Source of the DNA: Liolophura sinensis
Lineage: Eukaryota > Mollusca > Polyplacophora > Chitonida > Chitonidae
Direction of reading: 5' to 3'
Length of the DNA: 64,000 bases
Assembly: GCF_032854445.1 (NCBI RefSeq)
Contig: NC_088302.1
Coordinates: 33,263,979-33,327,978, forward strand
Part shown: in pieces, positions 48,400 through 59,430 of the stretch
How positions within the stretch are numbered: the stretch's first letter is position 1
How the letters are laid out: the number at the start of each line of letters is the position of its first letter
Made by a program: the position numbers and the translations under genes
Notes under the pieces: generated by a model
Told to the model about the DNA's origin: nothing
What the model saw: only the letters and a program-made list of their open reading frames with translations
Database searches by the model: none

Positions 48400-49255
48400 A
48401 CAATTTGTAAATTGCAGTTTCTCGCATTAGCGGTATCTGTTACGTCATGGACGTCTATTAGCGGGCCTGTCTTGAATTATAGAGTCGGATCAGACAATTT
48501 TTGCTTCGTATATGATTGAAAGGAGAATCGGCTGAAAACTGAAATCAGCTGTCAATTTTACCAATGAAATAATTTACGGATTGTCCTATTGTTTATACAG
48601 CTGCAGGCGCAACACCGGATTAGCAGACGACAACGTTCACCCGTAGATATGTCACGTGGGTTTCCATTTCACTCGGCGGGAAGACACAGCGATGTGATAG
48701 CTCAGCGTTCTGTATGTCACTAACATGGAGTTTTCAAGTAACTTGCTCTCTTGGGAAATTAATAGGAAAACGATCTCAGAGCCTCTCTGGGAATTCAAAA
48801 CATTTAAGCGATTGTTTGGAGAGCGGCAATTCGCTCCCAATGACGAATTTATTTCGGCGGTCAGCAAAAGGCTTTGGTCCGAGCTCCTGTACTCAAGAGA
48901 AACCCTGGAAATTAAGCACCCTCCAGAGACCCGCAACCCTCGACAATGTTATTTGTGGGTCAAATTTAATTTTTGAATATAAACACGCCTTCCATGGACA
49001 TGACAAAGGGGAATAATTTGTGCTTTATTGTGGAAATATGCCGCAGGTACTGTGCACAGGGCCTATTTTGATTTCATCATCGAGCGACAATGAGATGAAA
49101 TGTAGAGTTGTCAAACTGAACTCAGCCTTCCTCATAGGACACCAGTTTTGTCGCCAACAAAGGCTCGTACCACAGTTAGCCAAAGACCTGACGCAAGTCT
49201 CATTAAGATCAGTTTGTATTGTATAAATAGCGTGCAAATAAGCCATTATAAACAT
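48400..49255. promoter_or_regulatory. Complex-sequence island, candidate regulatory element
   Basis: Overlapping open frames on both strands (for example plus 48725-48976, MEFSSNLLSWEINRKTISEP), none recognised. Sequence texture as in the other islands. Confidence 0.22.
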
Positions 49256-49297
49256 TGTACGTATTTGGCCATCTGCTGTTCTATACCACTACAAAAC

Positions 49298-49316
49298 ACA
49301 CACACACACACACAAA
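49298..49316. repeat. Short (AC)n run
   Basis: AACACACACACACACACAC followed by A-rich sequence. Confidence 0.8.
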
Positions 49317-50430
49317 AAAGCAAATCCAGTGGACTTTGTCCATGTTTTAACACTAAATTTGTAGGCTTGGAACATAACATCGTTTATTTTTTTGCTTGTT
49401 GTCTTAACATAAACGAAAGCAAAATCTATGTACATTTTACGTATTTCACAGTTCCTGTTTCGTTACGGAACAATCTTTATCTAACACATAATCTTCTGGA
49501 GACACCGCGCATGATCTTGAAAATTAAATACCACAGTTAAGCGGCATTTTGGCCTTGCAATAACCTTCAAAAATATTAAAATGTCTTAGATGCAATCAAA
49601 GTGCACGGAATATACATATCTCATTAGCGACAACCCATGCATGAACTGCGTAGTATGGTGCATGTTTTGGACACTGATTTTAACCTAGAACATTCCTTGC
49701 ATGTTCCGGCATGATTGAAAATTGTTGACTGCTTCTCTTTACATTCACTCCTAATTTCTTACGTTATGTACTTTCTTATTTCTTTAGTGGTTTGTGCTGA
49801 ACGTTGTTTAAGAATTACTCTTCCCTTTACTGAACTGGAACGTTCCATTGTTTTATGCTTTTGTCTTGTCTTATATATCATTTCTTGCATATTTCTTAAG
49901 GAATTGATTTTTTATGTTACTTTAGAGATTGATCTTGAAACCTTTGATGTGGGGTGTTATATAAAGATTACACTCTTCCGTTATTCACAATTTGTTCTCA
50001 TTTGTTTTTCTGTACATACAAACTAAATGTCTACGCGTATATGACAGCATTCAAAATACATGTGTATTAGTGACAGTGAGATTTGCCACTGGTTTGCTTA
50101 CGAGCTATACGTACAAACATAGACAGTGGAGCTGACACAGCAGTGTAACATGTGTGTACAGCATATATGTGATCGACCTTCGACTACACATCCAATACAG
50201 AACATAAATATACTCGTTATTAATCCTTAACAGCTTGAGTACCGATAAAATAACTGTATATCATTAGTGGCATTAAAAGTCATGACTTTGTTCTCCGTGA
50301 CATTCATAATCTCTGATGCCCCCTCTATACATCGAACATTGAGCATCACAACGATACGTCAATTCCATGGAAACGTGCTACAAAACAGATGGAACAAACC
50401 CCATTCCCTTTACAAAAACACAGGACTGGA

Positions 50431-50611
50431 GAAATTCTAGACCAGTGACGTCTAATAATTGTAATCTTGTAATTAACATCATAGTCATTTTTTACCTAGT
50501 TCTGCTTCAGTCATAGTGCTACGTGGTGTTTAAGAAGCTACTATTGACGTATTTACATAAACCGTTGAAATAAAACCCTAATTGAAGCAAACTGACAGAG
50601 GCCGGATTTCA
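50431..50611 (+). repeat. Dispersed repeat family C, copy 1
   Basis: Shares an ordered set of blocks with 56.0 and 59.3 kb: AATTCTAGACCAGTGACG, AATTAACATC, TTTACCTAGTTCTGCTTCAG, TCATAGTGCTACG, CTACTATTGACGTATTTACA, then AAACTGACAGAGGCCGGATT. No tRNA boxes seen. It runs straight into a family B SINE fragment. Confidence 0.7.
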
Positions 50612-50692
50612 CCCCAATTTCTCCGGGCATTGCCCAGTTTCCTCCCACCGTAATGCTAGCGTAAAACATCAAATAAATAAATAAATAAATCA
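50612..50692 (+). mobile_element. SINE family B, tail-end fragment
   Basis: CACCCCAATTTCTCCGGGCA, then CCCAGTTTCCTCCCACCGTA and GCGTAAAACATC plus AAATA repeats. The middle is deleted between ATGCTA and GCGTAAAAC. Confidence 0.75.
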
Positions 50693-50699
50693 CCCCAGT

Positions 50700-52050
50700 T
50701 TCAGTTTTACTTGCCCAAATCAGGAAAGCAAATTTTGAGTTGACCAATGTTGAGCCTAACAAGTATTTTCATTTATATATTAATAGATGAAACGAAGGTT
50801 TGAAAAATGAAAAAAAAATTAACAAAATATCCCTTATTAAGCATTTGGCACTCACCTGGTAGACAATTAACACACAAATTGTGAAAATATTTTCCTATTT
50901 TTGGCTATATATAGAGAGATGGTATGATAGCAAGCACGGTTTGTAGGTGAGTGGGATATTACGACCATGCAAGCCCTTAAAAGTTCCATATTTAAGATGT
51001 AGAGCATGATAACTCTGAAAGACACTGCAGAACAGAATATAAATCTTTAATAAATCTTCCGCCCCTAATATACGTTCAAGCTGTATTACGAGCACCATAC
51101 AAGGAACCATGGCAAATCATGGGATAACCTATAAATCATCCATATCTTTTTCTAACAATTTACTTCCATATCGCTGTACCATATTTTACTGATCTATGTG
51201 TACGCAGATAATGTAAAATCGATGAAAACTCGATGACAGCCACAAAATATCCACGCATACACTTAGTTTTGCTTCGTATACCCAGTCAGGTAAACTGTAT
51301 ACATGTACGTGTATATAAGCTATAGATGTGTAAACCTAGGTATCGGGTTTGAATGAATACACACAGGCGCACACATTCGCACATTACGTGTATAATCTGA
51401 CATGGTCGTTTTACAGTATGGTTAGTATATAATTATAAACACAGATAACATAGTTTTAAATAAAAATATTATTATTATAAAACCGACAGGAGAAAAAAAC
51501 TCAAGAAAACTGATATTCTCACATGTCTATGGGGTACAGTTTTCGATTATCCCGTGTTACTACTCAGATTCTGCGGAAAGAATGGAACAGTGCAGCTTAT
51601 TACATCCTATAGTAAAGAAAATTTATCAAGTATAACGTGAAACAACAATCAAATAAATAAATAAATAAAGTAAAGATGAATGAGCCCGTCAGGTAAGGTA
51701 CTGTTTATTTGTAAGAACTGATGAGTGAATGAATGATTAGGGCTTAACGCCACTATGCCTTGCACTATTCCAGTCATACCGCAGAGAGATTATAAAAACA
51801 CAATCTCATATTACGACGGTAATGTTTGCCACATTATACATGTATGTATGTATTTTATGATCTATACGTTATTCTATATTCGTATTAAAAATAACCATCA
51901 TAGATTAAATTTGATTAGCTATAGCAAGGACTGATAATAAAACCAAAAAAAAAAAAATATCGTCCTGATCTCAGGACTGCTTACTGTCCGTTTTTCTCTT
52001 TCGGTTATCAAAGTTGATTGTTTTGTTGTTATATTAAAGCCGATTGTGAT
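50700..52050. other. AT-rich stretch with two small SINE remnants
   Basis: At 51630-51668 GTGAAACAACAATCAAATAA plus AATA repeats is a family B tail. At 51721-51800 GAGTGAATGAATGATTAGGG, then CTTAACGCCACTATGC, recalls the family A tail. No gene seen. Confidence 0.45.
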
Positions 52051-52059
52051 GTGGAGGGC

Positions 52060-52400
52060 CTGTTCCCGAGGCAATAAAAATTCGTTAATGTGATTAGGTG
52101 ATGGGAATATGACGGTATTCCATGCAGGGAAGCGGGGTTGTCTGGCCTCGGGGGCTTGACTCACCCCATCACGGCTGCCCGGCCCCATGCGGCCAAACAT
52201 ACGGCGTGTGGGAGAACATATGGTCAGGCTCGGCTTATGTCAGACAGTACCATTGTTTCGCCGTTATAACTTCACAGGCAGGCATTGTGCGGAGTTGTGA
52301 GGTGGCCATTTCGGCATCCTTTCTAGTTATCAGTGGGGTAGACATCTTGGTCGTGGTCAAATGCCATACTAAACCTGTCACATTTGACAATGCATCCCTA
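52060..52400. promoter_or_regulatory. Complex-sequence island, candidate regulatory element
   Basis: TTAATGTGATTAGGTGATGG, CTTGACTCACCCCATCACGG, CCCCATGCGGCCAAACATAC, GTGAGGTGGCCATTTCGGCA. The sharp change from AT-rich flanks at both ends is notable. No recognised coding frame. Confidence 0.35.
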
Positions 52401-52899
52401 TATACGCTAGTGTAAATGCATTGAAATGAGAGGACATTAATGTACATGGGTCAATTCATCAGTCAGCGAATCAGTCTAGCCGTTTAACACAGATTTGCAT
52501 ATGTTCAGCCTTGTTTCTGAAATTGGTCCTGGACTGGCGGAAAGTTCGTTACACTGGAAGGTTGTTTGCGAATGTCTGTTTCGACGTCTAGATTTGAAAC
52601 ATATGTTTTGATGTGTTCATATTGTTGAACATTCATCACAATTTATCAGTATTTATCTTGGTTTTTTATCGTGTCATTATCCATAATATATATGGTAGAT
52701 TCATATATTTTTTATATATGAAATGGTACGATCATGTAGCGATATGTAAAGGACAGCAACAACATTTTCATAAGGCATGCTCTGAAAACTACGTTCACCT
52801 TCAGAATCCCTGGAGAAAGATCTACCATACATCCTTATTCTGATTATACACAGACGACACGAATAACGAGCAATATTATCAAGCACAGCAATTAATAAA

Positions 52900-53091
52900 T
52901 TTATTTATTTATTTTTTTGATTGGTGTTTTACGCCGTACTCAAGAATATTTCACTTACACGACGACGGCCAGCATTATGGTGGGAGGAAACCGGGCAGAG
53001 CCCGGGGGAAACCCACGACCATCCGCAGGTTGGTGGCGGACCTTCCCACTTACGACCGGAGAGGAAGCCAGCATGAGCTGGACTTGGACTC
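52900..53091 (-). mobile_element. SINE family B, young-looking, 5' truncated, with target-site duplication
   Basis: Close to the family consensus: GATTGGTGTTTTACGCCGTA, GGAGGAAACCGGGCAGAGCC, GAGGAAGCCAGCATGAGCTG. Flanks GCAATTAATAAA (52888-52899) and GCAAATAATAAA (53092-53103) agree in 11 of 12 bases. The tRNA head is absent, so this is a truncated insertion. Confidence 0.87.
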
Positions 53092-53817
53092 GCAAATAAT
53101 AAAGGTACAAGCTGTAATTAAATGTTTATTTTTTACACTTGGTTTGTATACACATGAAGCCTAGTTCACATGATGCCATTTGTTCTGTCGGCTCGTAAAT
53201 AACTTCGATTTGTCGAAGGAAAATAGGACAAAAGTTATTTCATACAATTTACAGACTTCAACATATCGCCCCGCGTGAGCGCTCACACAATAGCGTTTAC
53301 CCTATTTTCGTTCGACTATGGTCGTTTTCGACGAGTCGATGCGGGGCATAATATTTACACAGAAAGTAACACACAATGTTCTGGGATAAGAATACAGTAA
53401 GTTTATTTCCTATAACAATAATAGACAAAGGATGTTCATTTGGAAGTTATTGAGAGGGAATCGTATATGTGAAAGCCGCATGATTCGTGGCTCACCACTT
53501 TCTGACTGCACTTCACTTTATTCTATGATTGTATACTGATTCGCTAGAAAGTACTCAAGAAAGTTTTCTATGCGTCAAAATGTATTGACGTCGCAATATC
53601 ACGGCATTTGGATTTTATATCTGAAGTAAAATTCCGTGATGACTTTACATGTAGTCATACATGCTGAGTTGATTCTGAATGTAATTATAGACAAGAAAGA
53701 ATGCTTGCTTTTGTAAGTTATGTTTAATATATCGTGAAACGATTGTGAAACTTTCGGATACAAACTTTTTTTTTTTTTAAAAAAACTTGTATGCATTAAA
53801 ATTATTTATGTAATAAA

Positions 53818-54063
53818 TGGCCGAGGTGATCAGCTTGCCAGCGCAGAGGAATTACATAAGAGTCTCTCACCAAGGTGGACGCTGTCAGTTCAAGTCCATC
53901 TCAGGCTACCTTCCTCTCCGGCCGTACGTGGGAAGGTCTGCAATAACCTGCGGATGGTCGTGGGTTTATTCCCGGACATGGCCTTTTTCCTCATAATGCT
54001 GGCCGCCATCGAATAAGTCAGATATTGTTGAGTATTTCGCTAAACACCAATCAAATAAATAAA
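53818..54063 (+). mobile_element. SINE family B, full length but diverged
   Basis: tRNA-like head ATGGCCGAGGTGATCAGCTT with B box CAGTTCAAGTCCATC. The body is CTCCGGCCGTACGTGGGAAG and the tail TAAACACCAATCAAATAAAT. Confidence 0.82.
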
Positions 54064-54129
54064 TACATATTAACGTAAATAGGTTTTGGGTTTAGTTGAA
54101 TGTTGTAACGTATTGGTGCATTTAAATTT

Positions 54130-54300
54130 AAATGGTGCTTCCTCTCCGGCCGTACGTGGGAAGGTCTGACAGCAACCTGAAGATGGGTTTCCACCGGGCT
54201 GTGCCCGGTTTCCTCCCACCACAATGCTGGCCGCCGTTGTATAATTGAAATATTCTTGAGTACGGCGTAAAACACCGATAAAATAAATAAAAAAATAAAT
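54130..54300 (+). mobile_element. SINE family B, 5' truncated
   Basis: CTTCCTCTCCGGCCGTACGT to the tail GAGTACGGCGTAAAACACCG plus AAATA repeats. It lies 70 bases after another copy in the same orientation. Confidence 0.85.
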
Positions 54301-54719
54301 ATTCCATGTTCAAGGAAAGTATAGGTCTGTTCTCTTTCTAAGGAACCATTATATATAAAGCGGGCTTATTTTCGGTATAATTTGCCTCGAAGATAGAATA
54401 AGAGTTTCCAGAAAGGTTGGAACTATATGCAGTGTATAACATTTGTGTTGTTTTGTATGGTATGTATACTCAGTATATCAAATATCCCACTGTCACCATC
54501 GTTTTCGTCGTACTCCTCTTTGCCGCATAACTTATCTCTGCTTTGATTTCTACACACTTCAGGTCAGATATACATATACAACAATAATCTCATTTGACAT
54601 GTATCACCCCGCGGCAAACCGATTAATGTTTGAGGTCTATTATCAAAAATACATCTGTCACAAAGGCATAAAATGAAACCACTGTCATCACTGCATATAG
54701 TTGTTCCATACGGAAAAGA

Positions 54720-55510
54720 TGTTCCCTCTTTGACGTCTGTCATATGTCCATTTCATTGACGTATCATCCCACTGGTCGAATGCTGTAATCATGTCGATAG
54801 AGGGGCGGGTGCTATTTTAGGCACATGGATATGGAGCGCTTTTACCTGGACAAAAAGTAATATTTTCAAAGTCTCAAAATTCCGGTGTTGTGATGTGGAA
54901 GTAAGGCAGCCGGTAGTTATATTCCGTCTAGCCTAGGAAAAGGCTTATTCCTGGTGGATTTCGTACAGCTTGCTGCGAGCAGCGAAACTGGGCCCTCTGA
55001 GATTCGGCACCGTTAAAACGATGTCTATGTTTGACCAGGAACTTCGTCAAAAGTGCGGGAGCTGCAGATTTATTTAGGGGGCCTCTCCATTAACGAAAAT
55101 CCCCGGAGAGTCCAACAGTGTCTATAATTCAAGACAGCGATCATTTGTGTAAACTGTTGAATTCCAGCGACCACCATTAACGTATCAATAATTAAGCACA
55201 CGCGGAGAAGCTTAATGCAGTTTTTCTGGTTCTCTCCTCCGAAGCACCGCCTCGCAAGAAGCAAAGCTGTTAAAATATGCAAGGCGAGCAACAACCGGAG
55301 CTAATTGAAGCCCAGTGATAAAGTTATCCAACACTAGGAATTGTCTCTCGAGATATCGACACCCGACGAAAGCCATTCCATGCTGATGAAACAAACACCT
55401 TAATGAAATGTACATCAGTTTGCAGTCTCGCGGCAAACCGACAATAATGGGGACATGATGACTGCACAAACGCCGATAGGGAATGTTCAATAAAACACGT
55501 TTCAAGGCAG
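54720..55510. promoter_or_regulatory. Large complex-sequence island, candidate regulatory element cluster
   Basis: About 600 bases of non-repetitive, balanced sequence with many homeodomain-type and GATA-type sites: CCATTAACGTATCAATAATT, GAGAAGCTTAATGCAG, CGGAGCTAATTGAAGC, AGTGATAAAGTTATCC, ACCTTAATGAAATG. Frames are short or open on both strands. The strongest candidate enhancer in the window; conservation was not tested. Confidence 0.4.
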
Positions 55511-56000
55511 TGAATCTTTATAAAATTTGCAACATCGCACGTTTAAAACAAAAGAAAATTTAAACTTATGTCAGCATTGTAACACAGACCGTTGCAAATC
55601 TATTGCACGAAAAATGAATTACTTTTTATCATTTCTTTTGTGTATTTTCTTTTCACGGAATTAAATTATAGAATTTAAAGGTCTTTATGACTTATGATAG
55701 CGATAGTTGAGATGATATTAGACAGATATTTTTCTCCCACAGTTGAAGATGTTTATATCTGTGACAACAATTGGTTTAATTAACTATAATTAAATTGCGA
55801 CAATGTGCCTTATAATTGCCAATAATTTCCACAATTCCCACTTTGAAATTCAGGAATTTGTTCTTTAAAAACATTTGTAACAAAAAGGGAAAATATATTG
55901 TTGAAACAAGTTATTTTGTCGTGACAAATATTTAAATATTTGTTTACGTTTAATATTAGTAGACAGCATATTGTTCCTTATCTTGACATAGGTCAGGCAT

Positions 56001-56174
56001 TTAGAGTTATTCTAGACTAGTGACACATATAATATATTGCAATTAACATCTCTGCATTTTTACCCAATTCTGGTTCAGACATGGTCATAGGGAGAGTTTC
56101 TACACATTATATACATTTACATAAACAGCTAGAATAAAACTGAGGTAAACTGAAAAGAGGGTGGATTTTACCGG
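56001..56174 (+). repeat. Dispersed repeat family C, copy 2
   Basis: TTATTCTAGACTAGTGACAC, TTGCAATTAACATCTCTGCA, TTTTACCCAATTCTGGTTCA, TACATTTACATAAACAGCTA, GGTAAACTGAAAAGAGGGTG: the same blocks in the same order as copy 1. Followed 28 bases later by a family B SINE. Confidence 0.7.
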
Positions 56175-56202
56175 ATACATGTGATTGTCAGCTATCACAC
56201 AG

Positions 56203-56436
56203 ATTTTATTTATTTATTTGATTGGTGTTTTACACCGTACTCAAGAATATTTCACGATAAGACGGCGGCCAGCATTATGGTGGGTGGAAACCGGGCACAG
56301 CCCGGGGGAAACCCACGAACATCCGCAGGTACGACTGAAGAGGAAGCCAGCATGAACTGGACTTGAACTCACAGCATCCGCATTGGTGAGAGGATCCTGG
56401 GTCATTACGCTGCGCTAGCGCGCTAACCAACTGAGC
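56203..56436 (-). mobile_element. SINE family B, full length with target-site duplication
   Basis: CTATCACAC at 56192-56200 and 56437-56445 flank the element. On minus the head reads GCTCAGTTGGTTAGCGCGCT (A box) and GTGAGTTCAAGTCCAGTTC (B box), followed by a canonical body and tail. Confidence 0.88.
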
Positions 56437-56449
56437 CTATCACACTGAG

Positions 56450-57260
56450 ATCGCTGCTCTGGTTTTACTTTCTATGTTGTAGTCTTTTCTACAGGTACAA
56501 TATTCATTGTAATGAATTTTAAGAATTACACATGCATTATAAAGACAGCATCATCCACATATCTGTTTGCAGTTGAATACATTCCTAGATCTACAGGATA
56601 TGTAATCAAGTGTTTTCCTCGATTCATGCCTGTGGTTTTTGTTTCGCTTTAAAGCAGTCCACGTGAACGCACATAACCAGTTTTAATTTATTGTCCATTT
56701 GGTCCTTGGTACTTTTTTCCTTGTGGAATTGGACTTCCGGTATTGAATTTGAGACCAGTGTGATCGGCTTAAAGTCGTTGACTGCGAGTTCAACTCCAGC
56801 TCTCGCTGGCTCTGTCGCGAAAGCATGCTTCGTCTACGTTCACAAATTTCGAAAATCATACCTTACGTCGCCTAATATCACGAACAGAGTACATTTTCTC
56901 GCGCAATAGTTACTGTATATTGTTCTGTATTGTAATGTGCGAGAACTACCTTGCCTTTTTGTTCACTAAACGTCATTGCAAGTGCAGGAGTGAACAATGG
57001 GGAACAGAACATAGACCCGTATCACTTCGGGCGCAAAAGCTTCCCCATTGTGTCTCAGGCAATATCATTTTGGGAAAAGGTTAGAAGGAACTGGATATAT
57101 AAAGTTAGAAACTAGTCTGAGGTTTGTCCTGTGATCTCTTCAGATTTGACTAAACTTTATAGTCGTCATACATTCTTCAGCTTTAAGTACCCATAAAGTA
57201 ACGTTCAAAGGAAGGGAAAATCAGTAAATGTAGACATTATGAGGTCTAGATCATCAGTTA
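56450..57260. other. Intergenic stretch with no gene seen
   Basis: No recognised exon or RNA gene. GCGAGTTCAACTCCAGCTCT at 56784-56803 resembles a B box, but no A box or cloverleaf fits around it. Confidence 0.4.
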
Positions 57261-57265
57261 GACGT

Positions 57266-57306
57266 ATTGATTTATTTATTTGATTGGTGTTTTACGCCAT
57301 ACTCGG
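57266..57306 (-). mobile_element. SINE family B, tail-only fragment
   Basis: ATTTATTTATTTGATTGGTG then TTTTACGCCATACTC, then family sequence ends abruptly. Confidence 0.75.
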
Positions 57307-57309
57307 TTA

Positions 57310-59310
57310 GATGTATAAGGATCCATTTTTGGATTACTTATTCATTTTACAAGCAGTTGAAGGCCGTAGTATTGGTTAATAAACTTATTGGGTCAATGTC
57401 AATACTAGTATAATAAGTGATTTCATACGCAGTAAGAAAGTCAGGACTTCAGAACTCATAAAATATGATCTATTGATATGGTAAGCAGCTAACGGTAGCT
57501 TTCTACAACCAGCCCATAATCATTCAACAGACTGACCATTGGTAGGCTAGTGGCTCGCCACTGACATATCTCCAAGAGAATTTTTAGAATGTATGTATCT
57601 GATCTCTCAATGGTTATACCTAGGATTCATGGGCAGAGTTTGGCGGCTGGCTGGTGACTGACTGGCTGTCCGTCTATCTCATAGGCCAGCTTTCAGATCT
57701 CATTAAGTAAATGGAATTTGTGATCGGTGTTACGTGCCTTGGTTCTGGACCCTGTCACTCGTACCCAGACGCTCTGAGACAACCCATGCAGCGGGAATTA
57801 AGGAAAACAATCAAACCGTGTTCCATTAACGAATGCTAGCTACTTCTTACCTAGTGCCCATGGTCCACATGCCTCCGCATCGGCTATATATAGAGCAATT
57901 TAATTGTCAGTATCTCTTAACATTACAATGCGGAGTGTGCTCCTCTTGTATAGCTACGCCATCAGAATGTTAACAGGAGATACTCACCCGACAATATAAT
58001 ACACTCTACCATTTTAGTCGAATCAGCTTTTACAGTAAATAACACTAAAAGCCAACCAATTTTCCCTATTAAGCTAATGATATATATTCCATATCAACAA
58101 CTGCACTCTCTCTCTCTTCCGTTTTATGTGATGAGTTTGTCTCAGTATAGCCCGGTTATTTTGTGAAGAGCAGTTCAGGGTTTTTAGCCTGACCAAATGT
58201 TTCCATTTAAAACTCAACCGAGACGAGAAGTTATAGATTTCCTTCGTTTTGTTTTCGACGACACGTTTGGATTTTTACTCATCCTACACAATGAATCATA
58301 TTGGATTAACAAGACCATATCGTGAACCGCCACGAAGGACCCTTAACGGGAAAACACACTGCAAACCCCTAAGGTGAGTGTGCTAATCCGTATAACATAT
58401 ATCAATAAGTATAAATTTCCGCTTCACGCAAAATTGGTTCAGATCGCAGAAGATATGGCCATATTAATTAAGCTTGCCGTAGTTACACATTTGATGGCCA
58501 GAGTGAATGCATGGATCAGTATACAGCAATTAGCGATGAAATGTATTTTAGCAAGTGATGCGGTATAGCAATTTAGAAGTATTAAATCACACGTTGTAAG
58601 CTCTGGCTGAGCACCGGTTAAGCGTTAGGTTGATGTTTAGTAAGTCAACAGGAGAAATGGATCACATTCGGCAAACGATGGACACTTTAAATTAATTGCG
58701 GCATTATTAGTAGGGTAACACAAAAAGTTCATCGAATGTGTTTTATAGATTAGTAATTGTGATAATCATGCTAAATTCGAATGTGAATAATACACCTATA
58801 GTATAGAAGATAGGAGCGAGAAGTCACTCAGTGAAGGACACATGTTAGTGTGGGTGCAATTCCGGCGTTGGGCCGGGATTTTCTATGATCCACTATATCA
58901 TATTGCGCGAAGCCCTAATAACTGTGAGGGCGTTCGTTGGCCTATTTGCACAGTCTTGCGTTCGAAGAACCCCATTTTCACAAAGCGACTTACGACATTT
59001 TCTTTCGTACATATGTCAGCACTATTACCGTACCATCATCCTATATGTGAGATTGTCCTACAAGCACGACGTCTTTGTGAAACTAGGTTCAGTTGTACAT
59101 GTTCGCACAAATACACGTGCAAGTCACACGTGGAAGAGTCCGTCAGTACTTCTTTAAGGTCGGTGATTTATCAGAGTATGTACTCTGCTGCCCTCCACCC
59201 ATTAATCTGACCGCTATGACATATAATTTTACAAAATAAAAATTATAAATTATATAAAACTACTCGAGCACGGCGTTAGTGTGTTAATATATTAAATGTG
59301 ATGACAACAC
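57310..59310. other. Gene-poor stretch
   Basis: No recognisable coding exon or repeat copy. Contains a CT-rich run at 58106-58121. An open plus frame at 58842-59210 (MLVWVQFRRWAGIFYDPLYH) overlaps a second open frame and looks like chance. Confidence 0.4.
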
Positions 59311-59430
59311 AGCATTTTGAGTAATTCTACACCAGTGAGGTATTTTAATGCAATTAACATTGCTGTATTTTTCTTACCTAATTCTACTTAAGTCATGGTG
59401 CTATAGGGGGTGTGTAAATTTCTACTATTT
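59311..59430 (+). repeat. Dispersed repeat family C, copy 3
   Basis: GAGTAATTCTACACCAGTGA, AATGCAATTAACATTGCTGT, TTCTTACCTAATTCTACTTA, AGTCATGGTGCTATAGGGGG, TTTCTACTATT. Shorter than the other copies; the right third is not recognisable. Confidence 0.65.

Noticed and set aside
49715..50026. 103-codon hydrophobic plus frame
   Set aside because: Starts without ATG and has composition typical of T-rich DNA (Leu, Ile, Phe, Cys); no helix pattern matches a family.
56784..56803. Possible tRNA gene (GAGTTCAACTCC)
   Set aside because: B-box-like only; no A box at proper distance and no cloverleaf.
58842..59210. 122-codon plus frame
   Set aside because: A second frame over the same bases is also open, and no motif or splice partner is visible.
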